Assembly: GCA_030847615.1 (NCBI GenBank)
Contig: JAUMIR010000001.1
Coordinates: forward strand, 262,073,187 to 262,137,186
Source of the DNA: Gambelia wislizenii
Lineage: Eukaryota; Chordata; Lepidosauria; Squamata; Crotaphytidae
Reading direction: 5' to 3'
Length of the DNA stretch: 64,000 nucleotides
Shown: piece by piece, positions 32,305-42,787 of the stretch
How the letters are laid out: each line of letters begins with the position of its first letter
Position numbering within the stretch: the first letter of the stretch is position 1
Notes under the pieces: model-generated
What the model saw: only the letters and a program-made list of their open reading frames with translations
The model's database searches: none
Told to the model about the DNA's origin: nothing
Made by a program: the position numbers and the translations under genes

Positions 32305-32636
32305 ATTGTTCAGGTGAGGGATCTCATGCAGGCAAAGACCATTCCTATTTCCTGGCCATATAGTGTGGTGAGACAAAGGACAGTAAAATTTCGCTCCTTT
32401 TGCAAGCAGTAAGGCAACCTCTCTTGGTATCCGGCATGTCTCTGAGCCTTTGTGAAGCCAGGGCTCCTTTGTTAGGCAGAGATCATTGGATTTTTCAAGA
32501 AGCCTCTGGACTGCTACATCTGGAAAAAACTTTCAGGTGCTGTATAGGTAAAACTTAGCCAGTCATAGTCCAAAAGAGAGGTTTTACCTTGGTTGGAGGT
32601 AGAAACCTCAGAAAGTTTAGTCCCAGGAGATTATCA
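32305..32636. other. Spacer inside the composite block
   Basis: No gene or repeat recognised; contains GAAACCTCAGAAAG before the next MITE. Confidence 0.4.
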
Positions 32637-32945
32637 GATGTGGCAAAAACTATGTCAGAAGATTGCAATGAGAACAGCAATGGGGGATAGTAACAGACAA
32701 CATCATCCATCAGTGTCCTGGGGGCATAGCGCTGGCATGAGTAAGGCATCCCTTTTTATTGGTGGCTTGTCACCATCAATGAAAAAGGGAACCCTTGTCT
32801 GTGGTAGTGCTACACCATGGGAATGGCAGAGGGCACAGGTGTCTGGTAATGTCGCCCTTTCTGTTCCTGTCACGTATGTCTGATGTGTTTTGGAATGTGT
32901 TTTTTTTTTTTTTTTGCTGCATTTCACTGCATCTGATCATTTCCC
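32637..32945. mobile_element. Harbinger-like foldback MITE, copy 5
   Basis: Close relative of 31997-32304, with the same TGGGGGCATAGC block and TTTTTATTGGTGGCTTGTC core. It begins GAGATTATCAGATGTGG, ends (complement) GGAAATGATCAGATGCAG, and is flanked by CAG at 32634-32636 and 32946-32948. CWG is a known alternative PIF-type target trinucleotide. A T-run lies at 32901-32917. Confidence 0.7.
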
Positions 32946-33632
32946 CAGTCCATATTTCCTTCTTGTTTAGAATTCCACTTGTTGCGGCAAAATGAGGTAT
33001 CTTCAGATCTAAGAAATACATTTAGAGGTAGCCGTGTTGGCCATGCAGCAAAACAAAATCCACAAAAAAAAACGTGATACCTTTATTGGCCAACCAAACT
33101 GTAAAACACATGATGCAAGCTTTTGAAGGTCTACTGGCTTCTTCATCAAACAAAAGATGTTAAAAAATAAAGAAGGAAAAGTTACAGTGTTGAAGTAACA
33201 CACTCTATATGGGGCTGCCTTTGGAAACTGCCAGAGGTCTAAAAGGCTGTGGACAGATTGCTAACTGGGCTGGTTATAGGGAACACATAACTCCCATATT
33301 GAAACAACTTCACTGACTAGAGGTCTGTTTCAAGGCACAATTCAAAGTGTTGGTTATAACATTTAAAGCACTAAAGACAGTCTTCTCAGTGGCTGCTCCC
33401 AACTTGTGGAATTAACTCCCATGGAAGACTCAGTTGGCCCTCTATCTAGTGTCTTTTCACCATCAGGTAAAGACATTTATATTTATGCAGGTCTTTGGCT
33501 TTTAAGTTATCATGGCATAAGCATCTCTTTAATAGGGTGTATTATGGTTTCTATTTTTCCTATGTCTTTTAACTGTTGTCATTTAGTGTTTTCAATAAAA
33601 CCGTTTATTTAATATTGTTTAACTTTTGTATC

Positions 33633-33871
33633 ACATGGTGTAGTGGTTTGAGTGTTGGACTAGGACATTAGGAGACCAGGGTTTGAGTCCCTGCTCAGCC
33701 ATTGATATCCACTGGGTGACCTTGGATAAGTCACACTCTCTCAGCCTCAGAGGAAGGCAAGGGCAAACCTCCTCTGAACAAATTCTGCCAAGGAACGCCT
33801 GGCATAGGTTCACCTTAGGATCACCATAAATAAGAAATGACTTGAAGGCCCACAACAACAACAGCTTTGGT
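33633..33871 (+). mobile_element. Sauria-type SINE, plus strand
   Basis: The tRNA-like head has GGTGTAGTGGTTTGAGTG (A-box) and GGGTTTGAGTCCC (B-box); the middle has CTGGGTGACCTTGGATAAG; the tail AAATGACTTGAAGGCCC(A)CAACAACAAC resembles the 3' end of BovB/RTE LINEs, which supply the transposition machinery for this SINE type. It sits in L2, with TTTGTATCA on the left (33624-33634) and TTTGGTATCA on the right (about 33868-33877) as probable target duplication. Confidence 0.8.
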
Positions 33872-33960
33872 ATCAAATGGGAGTTTTGTGTACTTTATTT
33901 TTAACTTGATATGAGCTGTCTTGGGTCATGTGCTGGGTGAAAGGTATAATGCATGAATGA

Positions 33961-34556
33961 ATGGATTTAAACAATTCCTTATTTTAAATTATAAAATAAT
34001 TTAAACAGAATAGGAACATATTAAACTATTTAAAATGTAAAAACGTCTGAAAATGTTGAAATGATTAAAGTCCTGTACTTGAACATTTGTAAAGCAAATT
34101 ACCCCTCAAACATTTTAGTTAAAAAGCCATGTTTTTCACATGGAACCATATTGGTGTCAATCAGACCTCAAAGGACAGGGCATACCTTTTTCCTCTGGTA
34201 ATGTTATGTTAGCTCTGTTTATGCCCCCAGCCTAACAGTTCTTGAACAAAAGAATGTCAAAGAGAGCTTTCCAGGCAAAACAGTGGAACGCAAAGTCACC
34301 AAGAGGTTCAGCTCCATCTCCAAAGTCTGAGTTGGAACAAATGTTTTTTGATCACACTACTCGCCTGATCAGTACAGCAATGTATTATTGTTGATCATCC
34401 CATCAACAGTCTAGCTGTTATCTTTCAACTACTGTTAAGGTAAGGATCAGTTCATTCCCTTTTCAGATATCAGATTCCTCTCAACTCAGTGACTGCAACT
34501 TCTCAGCCACTCAACCACCCAGGCCTGAATATAATAGTCTATAAGCTATGTAAACA
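33961..34556. other. Unassigned AT-rich DNA
   Basis: No gene seen. Confidence 0.45.
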
Positions 34557-34738
34557 TAGCACTATGATTCCACCCTTACTGCCATGGCTCCACCTTATGG
34601 ACTCCTGGGATTAGTAGTTTGGTCAGAGACACCAAAGAATTCTAAAGGCCCCTCCCTTAACTACCAATATCCATAGGATATTGCCATGGCAGTTAAAGTA
34701 GAATCATAGAGCTATAGTTGTGTAGTGTGGAAGGGTCC
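34557..34738. mobile_element. Palindromic MITE (family B), copy 2
   Basis: The left arm (CACTATGATTCCACC, ACTGCCATGGCTCCA) pairs with the right arm (TTGCCATGGCAGT, AAGTAGAATCATAG). Same family as 3676-3865. Confidence 0.65.
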
Positions 34739-35797
34739 TAATGAAATATTTTATGCATCTGATGAAGTGGGCTAGAGTTCATGAAAGCTTCTGCAAAAAT
34801 AAAACAAATGTTTTAATCTTTTTACTAATTTCACTGTAAAAGAAAGAGGTCTGCCTCCTTCCCTCCAAAATCACAACTCATTTGAAATTGTTACCTTGTT
34901 TTTGGAGTGGGTGATGAGAAGAATTGTATAACATTCTGTGGAAATTGTTGTTCTCTAAAGTTACCATACTGGGAAAACTTTGATTTTTCTTCCACTTGAA
35001 ATTATGCACAGCTAAACAGCCTTTCAGATACAAATATATATTTTTGTTTCATCTAATGTTTCTGTGAGAGTTCTTTGAAACTGCAGCCTTGAAGGAACTA
35101 AAAGAGAAGGGGAGGGATGTTGTGGGTGAGGGAACTTCATCATTTCATACAAATAGTTGCAAGTGGTGTGCTGCCTGCTTTTTATCAGCATGATGCCTGA
35201 AGATCAGACAATTACTCCTAATTAGAGAATACGTGAAATCACAAAATTTACTGCACTGAAGTTTCACACTGCATTAATTGTCCTTCTGAAAACTTCTCTA
35301 TCTTTCAAATGCTGCTGTACTAAAAGTCAGGTAAGGGCATTTCAGCATTCACCAGTTTCAATTTTGAGGGCAACATTGACTGTGTGGGACTATATTTCCT
35401 GAGTTCTATTTCCTGGGGATGGTGATCTCAGCCAATTGGGGACCATGTTATGGGATCATTATATCAACATTATGGGGGCACATAGCTAATCAATGGTGTG
35501 CTGTCATCACAAAGCAAATGGACATATAGGTAATGTGCATAAACCAACATTCCTCACATTTTCTCAATACTGGTAGATACTTTGCCCAATCATGAGGCGA
35601 CATGACTCATTAGAAAAGACAGTTGGCATTCAGTAGAGTAGAAGGCAGTATGAAGAGAGGAAGGCTGCCTTAATGGTGGGGACTCCATCAAGGAAGCCAC
35701 AGGTCAGAATTTGCAGGGCTGTTGATGACCCTTGCTGGTCTCCTTTTCATAAGTTCATTATAAGTCAAAGTTATAAGTCAAAGTTGACTTTAACATG
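34739..35797. other. Unassigned DNA, no gene seen
   Basis: No recognised motif. Confidence 0.45.
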
Positions 35798-36058
35798 GAG
35801 CAATGGATGCAAGCTCCAGGAACAGGGATTCCACCTCAACATGAGGAGGAACTTTTTTACAGTAAGAGCTGTTCGGCAGTGGAACACACTCCCTCGGAGC
35901 ATGGTGGGGTCTCCTTCCTTGGAGGTCTTTAAGCAGAGGCTGGATGGCCATCTGTCGGGGATGCTTTGATCGTGATTTCCTGCATGACAGGGGGTTGGAC
36001 TGGATGGCCCTCGTGATCTCTTCCAACTCTACAATTCTATGATTCTATGATTCTATGA
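35798..36058 (+). mobile_element. CR1 LINE 3' end fragment
   Basis: Encodes the CR1 C-terminus ([18 protein letters not shown], then [17 protein letters not shown]) through 35969, then the 3' UTR ending in three ATTCTATG units. The coding part has no stop. Truncated at 35798. Confidence 0.88.
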
Positions 36059-36171
36059 CTTGACAACAATTGACAACAACCAAGTTTCCCAAACAGAAGA
36101 AAATATTTTCACCACTATCAAACATTCTTGTAAAAACTATTCCCCTTGGGGCTCATGACTGCTGTTTGTGT

Positions 36172-36566
36172 GTTTGTTTATTCATTTAATTTATATCCCC
36201 CCTGTCTCCTGAATGTGACTCAAAGCAGCTTATGATATATGTTTAAAACAGAGTAGCTAAAATGGTACAAAATTAAGTACATTTATTTAAAAAAAAACAT
36301 GAAACCATCAATTGAATGAAAACATGACTCTTGAGACATTAATTTAAAAAAAAAATAAAAACACATGAAACACATATCAAAAACAGCATGCCTAATGGCA
36401 TGCTCCTATCCCCTGATCAGTTATGGCTGAAGGCCTGTTTGAACAGGAAGGTCTTCACTTACCAGCAAAAAACATTAGAGAAGGCACAAATTGAGCTTCT
36501 CTCAGAGGGAGTTTCATAGTCTGGGAGCAGCCACAGAGAAGACTCTCTCCTGTGTCCTAACCATAT
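36172..36566 (-). mobile_element. L2 LINE 3' region, minus strand
   Basis: Complement of the L2 tail (ATTTATATCCCCCCTGTCTC) and of the segment around GAGAAGACTCTCTCC and CAGGAAGGTCTTCAC. The coding sense is decayed. Confidence 0.55.
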
Positions 36567-36585
36567 AATCCTACTGTTGTATTAA

Positions 36586-36618
<33 letters not shown>

Positions 36619-36619
36619 T
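36586..36619 (+). repeat. (CTGT)n microsatellite
   Basis: About eight uninterrupted CTGT units. Confidence 0.95.
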
Positions 36620-36735
36620 ATAGTCTGACATAAATTGAGGAGTATAATATATGCACAGAAGCAGGTGATGCACTTTCAATACCACTTGCTGATCCAATTC
36701 TTAGGGTTGTATATTGGGGGCAGAAACTTTTAAAC

Positions 36736-36860
36736 CAGGGCTTGGGGAGAACTTATGGTCCTCCAGATGGTGTTGGAATACATAACCAATAATCCCTAGC
36801 CCTTGACTAATTCTGATGGAAGATTCACTACAACAACATCTGAAGAACCACAGGTCCCCC
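36736..36860. mobile_element. hAT-like MITE (CCAGATG type)
   Basis: CAGGGCTTGGGGAG, GGTCCTCCAGATGG at the left and ACATCTGAAGAACCACAGG at the right form inverted ends of the same type as 47141-47291. Confidence 0.5.
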
Positions 36861-37955
36861 TAAAGTGTTTTAAACAAAGCTGAACTCCCATTCATTGACT
36901 GCTTTGGAGTACAGGCAGGGAGTGGGTTCAGATCCTCCCACCTTTATCCTCTGCTAGATCATCTCCTCAGAAGAACATAGAAGAAGCAAAGGCAACAGCC
37001 TCAAGTATATTTGCTAGAAAGGAGTAATTCTCACTGAAACTAATGGGACTGACTGCTGACTGCATTGCTAAGGAGGCTCACTATGAAAGGATTTGAGACT
37101 CTGCATTATAATGAAGCCATATGAGTAGAAATAATAAAGCATATTAACACACATATAAAAGAAGGGAAGATAATACACAAAGACACAGTTCAGTCAGAAG
37201 TACAGAATAGATTCACAAGTGGCTGCATAGCTGTTTTGTAATTATGCAAGTTTATTCAGTAAGCAAAATGATTATTTGCCTCCAGGATGTTACAGCTTGA
37301 TGTGGAGAAAAAGAAAGAGATAAACACCTCCCGCCTGTTTTGCCATAGAATTTCTCTCTCACAGACAATCTCCACTCTTTGCCCTGCAAAACAGTCCTTC
37401 CTATTGAACACTTAACATGAATGAAAGGATTAAATAATAATCACTGGAAAAAATGGAATCTCTCAAACTAATAGCATAAAGGCAAAACAACCATGCTATG
37501 AGCAAAATAAAAAATATTGTTTAAATGCAAAGTATGGGATAAAACTACTATTTTTGTGAAAGCTTTCGCCTTCTGCAAAAAGCACATCATCTTTTTTTAC
37601 TTGGATGGGAATCTGTAAAATATATATATATATATTAGCTTATTCAGAGTGAAGACAGGGAGTATTGTTTCTGTTCTAAATTATATTTGCAATATGGTCT
37701 GATAACCAATTCTTACAGGTTACATCACACTCACAACCTGATCCTTGATGGTTTTAGATTACCTCTATAGTAGAAGCAGTGGCTTGGTTTCACTAAAAAA
37801 AAAAAAAAAAAAAAAGCCAATTGCCAGCTGGTATGTACTTCAAAAACCTTCCAAGAATATATATTTGGTACCACTCTAAGAAATCCCCATCTCTTTCTCT
37901 AATCAAGAAGCTGGCAATAGATAAACATGTACTATGCATATGGGTATGGGTGTAG
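36861..37955. other. Unassigned AT-rich DNA
   Basis: Contains (TA)n at 37619-37636 and an A-run at 37796-37815. No gene. Confidence 0.45.
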
Positions 37956-37996
37956 AGGAATCAGTTAGTATTAGCAGAGCCAATCCTACTGGCATA
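37956..37996 (+). repeat. 41-bp perfect inverted repeat, left copy
   Basis: Exact reverse complement of 38622-38662. Begins AGGAATCAGTTAG and ends ACTGGCATA. Confidence 0.95.
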
Positions 37997-37998
37997 TA

Positions 37999-38233
37999 TT
38001 GATGTTGTGTGCCTTCAAGTCATTTCTGAATTATGGAAACTGTAAGGCAAATGTAAAATGGGGTTTTCTCGGCACAATTTGTTCTGAGGGGATTTGCCTT
38101 TGCCTTCCTCTCATGCTTAGAGAGCATGACTTGCCCAAGGTCACCCAGTAGGTTTCCATGGCCCAGCAGGGATTCGAACCCTAGTCTCCCAGTGTCCTAG
38201 TCCAACATTTATACTCCTATACCATGCTGGATC
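37999..38233 (-). mobile_element. Sauria-type SINE, minus strand
   Basis: Starts with the complement of the BovB-like tail (GTTGTGTGCCTTCAAGTC), then CTTGCCCAAGGTCACCCAG, then the B-box complement GGGATTCGAACCC and the head ACCATGCTGG. It lies between the two arms of the 41-bp inverted repeat. Confidence 0.8.
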
Positions 38234-38399
38234 TCCTGTAGAGTCCATAATGAAGTAATTTTATTGTTATTTTTAAGAAGCAGAGGATTGTGAGGTGGGG
38301 GGAGTAATGAAAACTAAAATCCAGGAATGACGGGAGCAGTGGTTAGCTTGTGATTCAGACCATACAAAGAATCACTTGGCATTAAATCCCTCCAGTTAT

Positions 38400-39364
38400 T
38401 CAGGTTTTTGTTGCCAAGGTGCTAGCTGAGTTGCTGCACGGCTCAGAAGTGTGATTGTTTGAAAATCCTGCTTCACTGGAGGTTGGGCAAACTAAACTCT
38501 TGAGAACAATATTTGGTATTCCCAGTTGTGTTCCTAATGTAATCCTATGATTAGAGGCTGGGCAAATGTCAATAGAGTCCCATATATGGCAACACAAATT
38601 CAACCTCTGGCTGAAAATGTTTATGCCAGTAGGATTGGCTCTGCTAATACTAACTGATTCCTTCCAGTCAAAATGGGAAAAGTTACTAAACATGATACTT
38701 TTAACCTTAGGCTTCTCTTCAAAGGTTATTCTACCCTAAGGATATGCCAAAGCAAAGATAGCTATTTTCCAATGCATTAGAGACATTGAATTTCAAAATC
38801 ATTTATATCAAGCAGCTTTGCACCCTGATTTTAGGAATAATGGAGGATTATTTGCACCTGCCAACTATCTGATAAATTTGACTATTCTTAAATTTAGAAG
38901 AGCATTTACACTCACTAAACTAAATGTCCTGCCTTCTGCTTTGCTGGAAGGTAGATTTAAAAAGATACTATATGCTAAGCAGATTTGCCCATGTGGACTA
39001 GGAGGAGTAGAGACAGTGGGCCCTGTGTTACCTTACTGTATCTTTTATCAAGATCTCAGAGCCTCTCTTATAACACCACTTATAAAAAAAAATCCAGGTA
39101 AACAGGATAAGTTTTATCTAGACTACCTCCTGTCAGACCTAAATGCTCAGATTACAGCTAGTTTTTGTGCATAAATTGTGGCAGATGTGTGGACAAATAA
39201 TTATTGTTATACATTTAGCTAATGGTTTCTCCATACTTCTTCCATTGTTACTGACATGGTTTTAATTACATTAGTAAGGTATGTATCTATCTAAATACAA
39301 TTGTGATGTTTCCATTTTTATTTTTATTTTTATTTTATTCTGCTGGCTATTTGCCATAATAAAT

Positions 39365-39371
<7 letters not shown>
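38400..39371 (+). pseudogene. Non-LTR retrotransposon C-terminal region, clade not assigned
   Basis: The plus-strand frames read LLHGSEV and EVGQTKLLRTIFGIP (38430-38520), then WQHKFNLWLKMF, and from about 38773 to 39174 an open stretch with QNHLYQAALHPDFRNNGG, FRRAFTLTKLNVLPSALLEG and a Cys knuckle (ICPCGLGGVETV, about 20 residues later YC). These are typical of the region after the RT core in several vertebrate LINEs. The 3' part ends in an AATAAATT before the (TA)n run at 39366. Stops and frame changes before 38773 show it is dead. I recognise the type but cannot name the clade. Confidence 0.5.
38622..38662 (-). repeat. 41-bp perfect inverted repeat, right copy
   Basis: Exact reverse complement of 37956-37996; lies inside the non-LTR coding remnant. 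Confidence 0.95.

Positions 39372-39423
<52 letters not shown>
39366..39423 (+). repeat. (TA)n(TG)n microsatellite
   Basis: About 13 TA units directly followed by about 15 TG units; sits at the 3' end of the non-LTR fragment. Confidence 0.95.
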
Positions 39424-39424
<1 letters not shown>

Positions 39425-40617
39425 CATAAAACCCGGGAACTGCATAGATATTTCTATGAAGAAATTCATGCAGTTTGCCATGTGCCATTCATTCTCTGGA
39501 TGAATGTCTCTTCTTAACTCCCACCCCCACCCCATACAGCACAGGGCTGGCGCTCTCATGAACCAGGGTGATCAACCTGCTTCAGGTGGCAGATCAGGTG
39601 GGATAGCAAGTTACAGCCCTCCCAGGCTTCTGCCACTGTGGGGTACCAAGGGGCTAGTTGCTCTGAAAAGCCTGGCTGGTTACTCTCCTTCTGAAACAGA
39701 GACCATCACAGAGTGGCCAGCTCAGTTATCTGATGAAGGTGCCCACTCAGTTCTCAACCCGAGCCATCCTTACATAGCCTTCAGGAATGGGATATGGTCT
39801 CCGCAGGAGTTGCCTGCCTGCAAATGTCTTTGTGTTGCATTTCAGGCCCAACATTACACAGGGTCTAACCAAGGTAGAGGATAAATTGTCACTTTTTAGC
39901 AGGGATGAAGTGTAGACTTTACAGGATTCAGATTTACAACAATACATCCTCAGAGAATAAAACGTGTGGGTGTGTGTCTCCACATTTCACTCACTTCAGA
40001 AAAAACAATCCAACATAAAGATTTTTTTAAATAAATAAATAAATAATTCTGTCAACATTCCCCCCACCCCACCCCATCAGTGAGAATTAAGCAATACAAA
40101 GAGAAAAGAGGCATTTGGGTAGTCTTCAACTCACTTCAAGTATTCTCTAGTTTCTTTCTTCCATTGTTTGCAATGGCACGTCAAAACTAAATTACATTTA
40201 CATTTGTCCAGGCCCAGGGGTTCCTCATAGTCAAAGGAAAATAAGAGTCAATGAGAACTTGATAACCTTCCTCGCTTGCTAAATCACAGGCAACTGAGAA
40301 GCACATTAGCCAGATGGCATGATGAATATTCCCTCCAGAAATAGTCAACAGCATACATTACATTGTGTCTAGCCTAGCTTAGTTCCTCTTTGCAAGGAAG
40401 GAATGATAGATAATAGCAGTATTATATTTAGGATGTTCTACTTGATGTCTTAAAATTGCTCATTTGCTTTTTAGGGGGATTTTCTAAAGAGGGATTTTAG
40501 AGGAATTTTTAAGGGGATATACCCTTGGTGATAAGGAGAATGAATAATTTTGGTAGCAGAATTCATTGAGGCAAGATTGGGAGAGAAAAACGGAAAAGCT
40601 AGGAGATCACCAAATCA
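39424..40617. other. Unassigned DNA, no gene seen
   Basis: 39485-39890 is relatively GC-rich, with a 126-codon frame (39504-39884) that has no recognisable domain and probably arose by chance. An (AAAT)n run is at 40029-40046. Confidence 0.45.
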
Positions 40618-40635
40618 TGAACTTCTGTTCTAGTT
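40618..40635 (+). repeat. Target-site duplication, left
   Basis: TGAACTTCTGTTCTAGTT, identical to 41167-41184. Confidence 0.9.
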
Positions 40636-41166
40636 TGTTTAAAATTATTTTTATAGAATTTAAAAACATGTAAACAGTACAACACGATACAATACAACAT
40701 TACAATACCACACACATAATCTACAATAATCCCATCAAAGCCATCCTAACTCTAACACAATAATATGCATATAATAAAATTGTCTCCCAAACAAAGAAAA
40801 GTAATGCTAGATATAGTAAACTTCTCAAAAAATTAAACTACTGCAATTCTACTTCTAACCTAAAAGTAAAAAAGTGCATCAGATATCAAGATCAGCAACA
40901 ATAATTCTTCTTCAAAAAAACATTTAAAAAGGTTCACAATCTTAAAAAAAAAGTATCCAGTGACTTCTTCATTAAAGTTAAAAGTTTATCCATCTATACC
41001 AATTCAAAAACTTTAACAATCCAGTCCTCATCTGTAGAGACATAATATGTCCCCCAATGTTGGGCATATAACAGTCTAGCTGCTATAATGATATAGTGAA
41101 TCACTTTAAAATTAATAGCCTTAATTTTTCTTTTGATGTGCCCAACAAAAATAGCCCTGGTTTAAG
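40636..41166 (-). mobile_element. L1 LINE 3' end, 5'-truncated, with 18-bp TSD
   Basis: On the minus strand the start of the piece (41160-41000) encodes NFKVIHYIIIAARLLYAQ, which aligns with YLILYLITAARLVLAKCW at the end of the L1 ORF2 at 23.3 kb. An A-rich 3' UTR and tail then run down to 40636. It is flanked by an 18-bp exact duplication. Confidence 0.82.
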
Positions 41167-41184
41167 TGAACTTCTGTTCTAGTT
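41167..41184 (+). repeat. Target-site duplication, right
   Basis: Identical to 40618-40635. Confidence 0.9.
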
Positions 41185-41621
41185 GCTGGGCAAGGAAAGA
41201 CTTATGAGTTACAGCAATCAAAGCAATATTAAAGACTTAAGTGACTTATTTATTTATTTTTTTATTTATCTCAACCCCCCCCCCCCCAATCTTTCTGTCA
41301 GCATATCTGGCCTTTCTGCCAGCATCTCTCCCACTGGAAACATATTTAGACTGTTTGGCAACTGACTACTCTCATGTTTGCTTTCTTCCTTCTTTCAGCA
41401 ATATAGATATTCTGTTTCAAACTAGGTAGGATAGGTAAGAATCTTGATGAAGCCTCATTTTGTCAAGGCCCTACTAATCTTGCAAACTCCATACCAAAAA
41501 ACAGACTGTAATGGACCTATTTATTTGCATATATTTATTCCAGTTGTATGCCACCTTCCTCCCAAGATGGGATCTGTAAGCAGTAATGCTCAATTTTCTA
41601 GAATATCAATTTGTTATATCA
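41185..41621. other. Unassigned DNA
   Basis: (TTTA)-rich and C-run sequence at 41247-41288. No gene. Confidence 0.45.
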
Positions 41622-42178
41622 TAGAATCATAGAATCATAGAATTGCTGAGTTGGAAGAGGCCACGAGGGCCATCCAGTCCAACCCCCTGCCACACAGGAA
41701 ATCATGATCAAAGCATCCCCGACAGATGGCAATTCAGCCTCTGTTTAAAGACCTCCAAGGAAGGAGATCCCACCACGCTCCGAGGGAGTGTGTTCCACTG
41801 CCGAACTGCTCTTACTGTCAAAAAGTTCCTCCTAATGTTGAGGTGGAATCTCTGTTCCTGGAACTTGCATCCATTGTTCTGTGTTCCAGTCTCTGGAGCA
41901 GCAGAAAACAAGCCTGCTCCATCCTCAACGTGACACCCCTTCAAATACTTAAACAGGGCTATCATATTGCCTCTTAACCATCTTTTTTCCAGGCTAAACA
42001 TACCCAGCTCCTTAAGTCTCTCCTCATAAGGCATCGTTTCCAGACCTTTCACCATTTTAGTCGTCCTTGTCTGGACACTCTCCAATTTGTCAATATCCTT
42101 TTTGAATTGTGGTGCCCAGAACTGGACACAGTATTCTAGGTGAGGCCTGACCAAGGCAGAACATAGTATAGGCATAGC
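41622..42178 (-). mobile_element. CR1 LINE 3' end, minus strand
   Basis: Ends at the left in ATCATAGAATCATAGAATCA, the complement of the CR1 tail repeat; truncated at about 42178. Confidence 0.9.
41708..42175 (-). CDS. CR1 ORF2 C-terminal 155 codons, still open
   Basis: The minus strand reads [69 protein letters not shown], then EVFKQRLNCHLSGML and stop. This is the region after the RT palm; the catalytic FADD box is missing by truncation, so there is no enzyme activity. It has no stop or frameshift, unlike the 13.7-kb copy, and is probably younger. Gene-finding programs may report it as a hypothetical protein; it is a LINE remnant with no start of its own. Confidence 0.85.
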   Translation of the reverse strand: MPILCSALVRPHLEYCVQFWAPQFKKDIDKLESVQTRTTKMVKGLETMPYEERLKELGMFSLEKRWLRGNMIALFKYLKGCHVEDGAGLFSAAPETGTQNNGCKFQEQRFHLNIRRNFLTVRAVRQWNTLPRSVVGSPSLEVFKQRLNCHLSGML

Positions 42179-42787
42179 AAGGTTTTATCCTATGGAGGAA
42201 GTACACACATTTCTAAAACATGTGGTTTGTGCAAAAATGTACACATTTGGAAAAGTGAGCATTAAAAAAAAAGATTATTATTCAGGGTTTAAAAGAATAA
42301 TCTCTAAAAATTCATGACAAGACATCAGAATGATTTCTGATACAGACATCCACAAACCTGGCTGAAAGGAGAATGTGGCTTAAATCCAATTGCTGGTTCC
42401 AACTAGAGTTGATCTATTGAGTCAATGGAAATGTGGTAAACCAACATTTATATAAGTTTTAATGATTCAGTGGTTCTACTCTAATTGGGAGTACCAATTG
42501 GATTTAGGCCCAAGTTTCACTGCTAGGACACAAAGAAAAGATGCTCTGTTTAAGGGACACACAATACAATGTGTATTAGTGTATGCAGTGTGTATGCAAA
42601 AAGATGGAAGTGCTGTTTATGTCAAGTTAAGACTGTCCAGAAAATATAGTCCAATTGCCAGAGTCCACTGAGGGTGATTCTCTTGTACAAACATATTTGT
42701 GCATACAGATCTACCCTGTCCACACTGAAACAGTAACATCAACCACTGAGGATTGCAAAGTCTCTGGTACTGTGCTCTGCCTAACCA
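42179..42787. other. Unassigned DNA
   Basis: No recognised gene or repeat. Confidence 0.45.

Larger units (their letters stand above)
31848..33203. mobile_element. Composite insertion in L2: direct repeats R1/R2 around two MITEs
   Basis: R1 (31848-31960) and R2 (33018-33203) are the same repeat in the same orientation, sharing ATTGGCCAACCAAACTG, CACATGATGCAAGCTTT, CTGGCTTCTTCATCAA and AAAAAATAAAGAA. Between them lie two Harbinger-like MITE copies. R2 is complete at its left end (TAGAGGTAGCCGTGTTGG), R1 is cut there. It could be a DNA element with internal MITEs or two separate insertions. Confidence 0.55.
31575..33960 (+). mobile_element. L2 LINE, plus strand, split twice
   Basis: Segments 31575-31847, 33204-33632 and about 33872-33960 together form one L2 3' half. 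The first ends in the codons for SCLDYY; the third-exon-like continuation at 33204 starts CACTCTATATGGGGCTGCC, which in other L2 copies (6.5 kb, DFCNALYMGLP) follows directly. The last segment holds the L2 tail (TGAGCTGTCTTGGGTC, then GGTATAATGCATGAATG). The interruptions are a 1.36-kb composite block and a Sauria SINE. Confidence 0.75.

Noticed and set aside
39504..39884. 126-codon frame as a possible gene
   Set aside because: No domain, no splice context, moderate GC; consistent with a chance frame.
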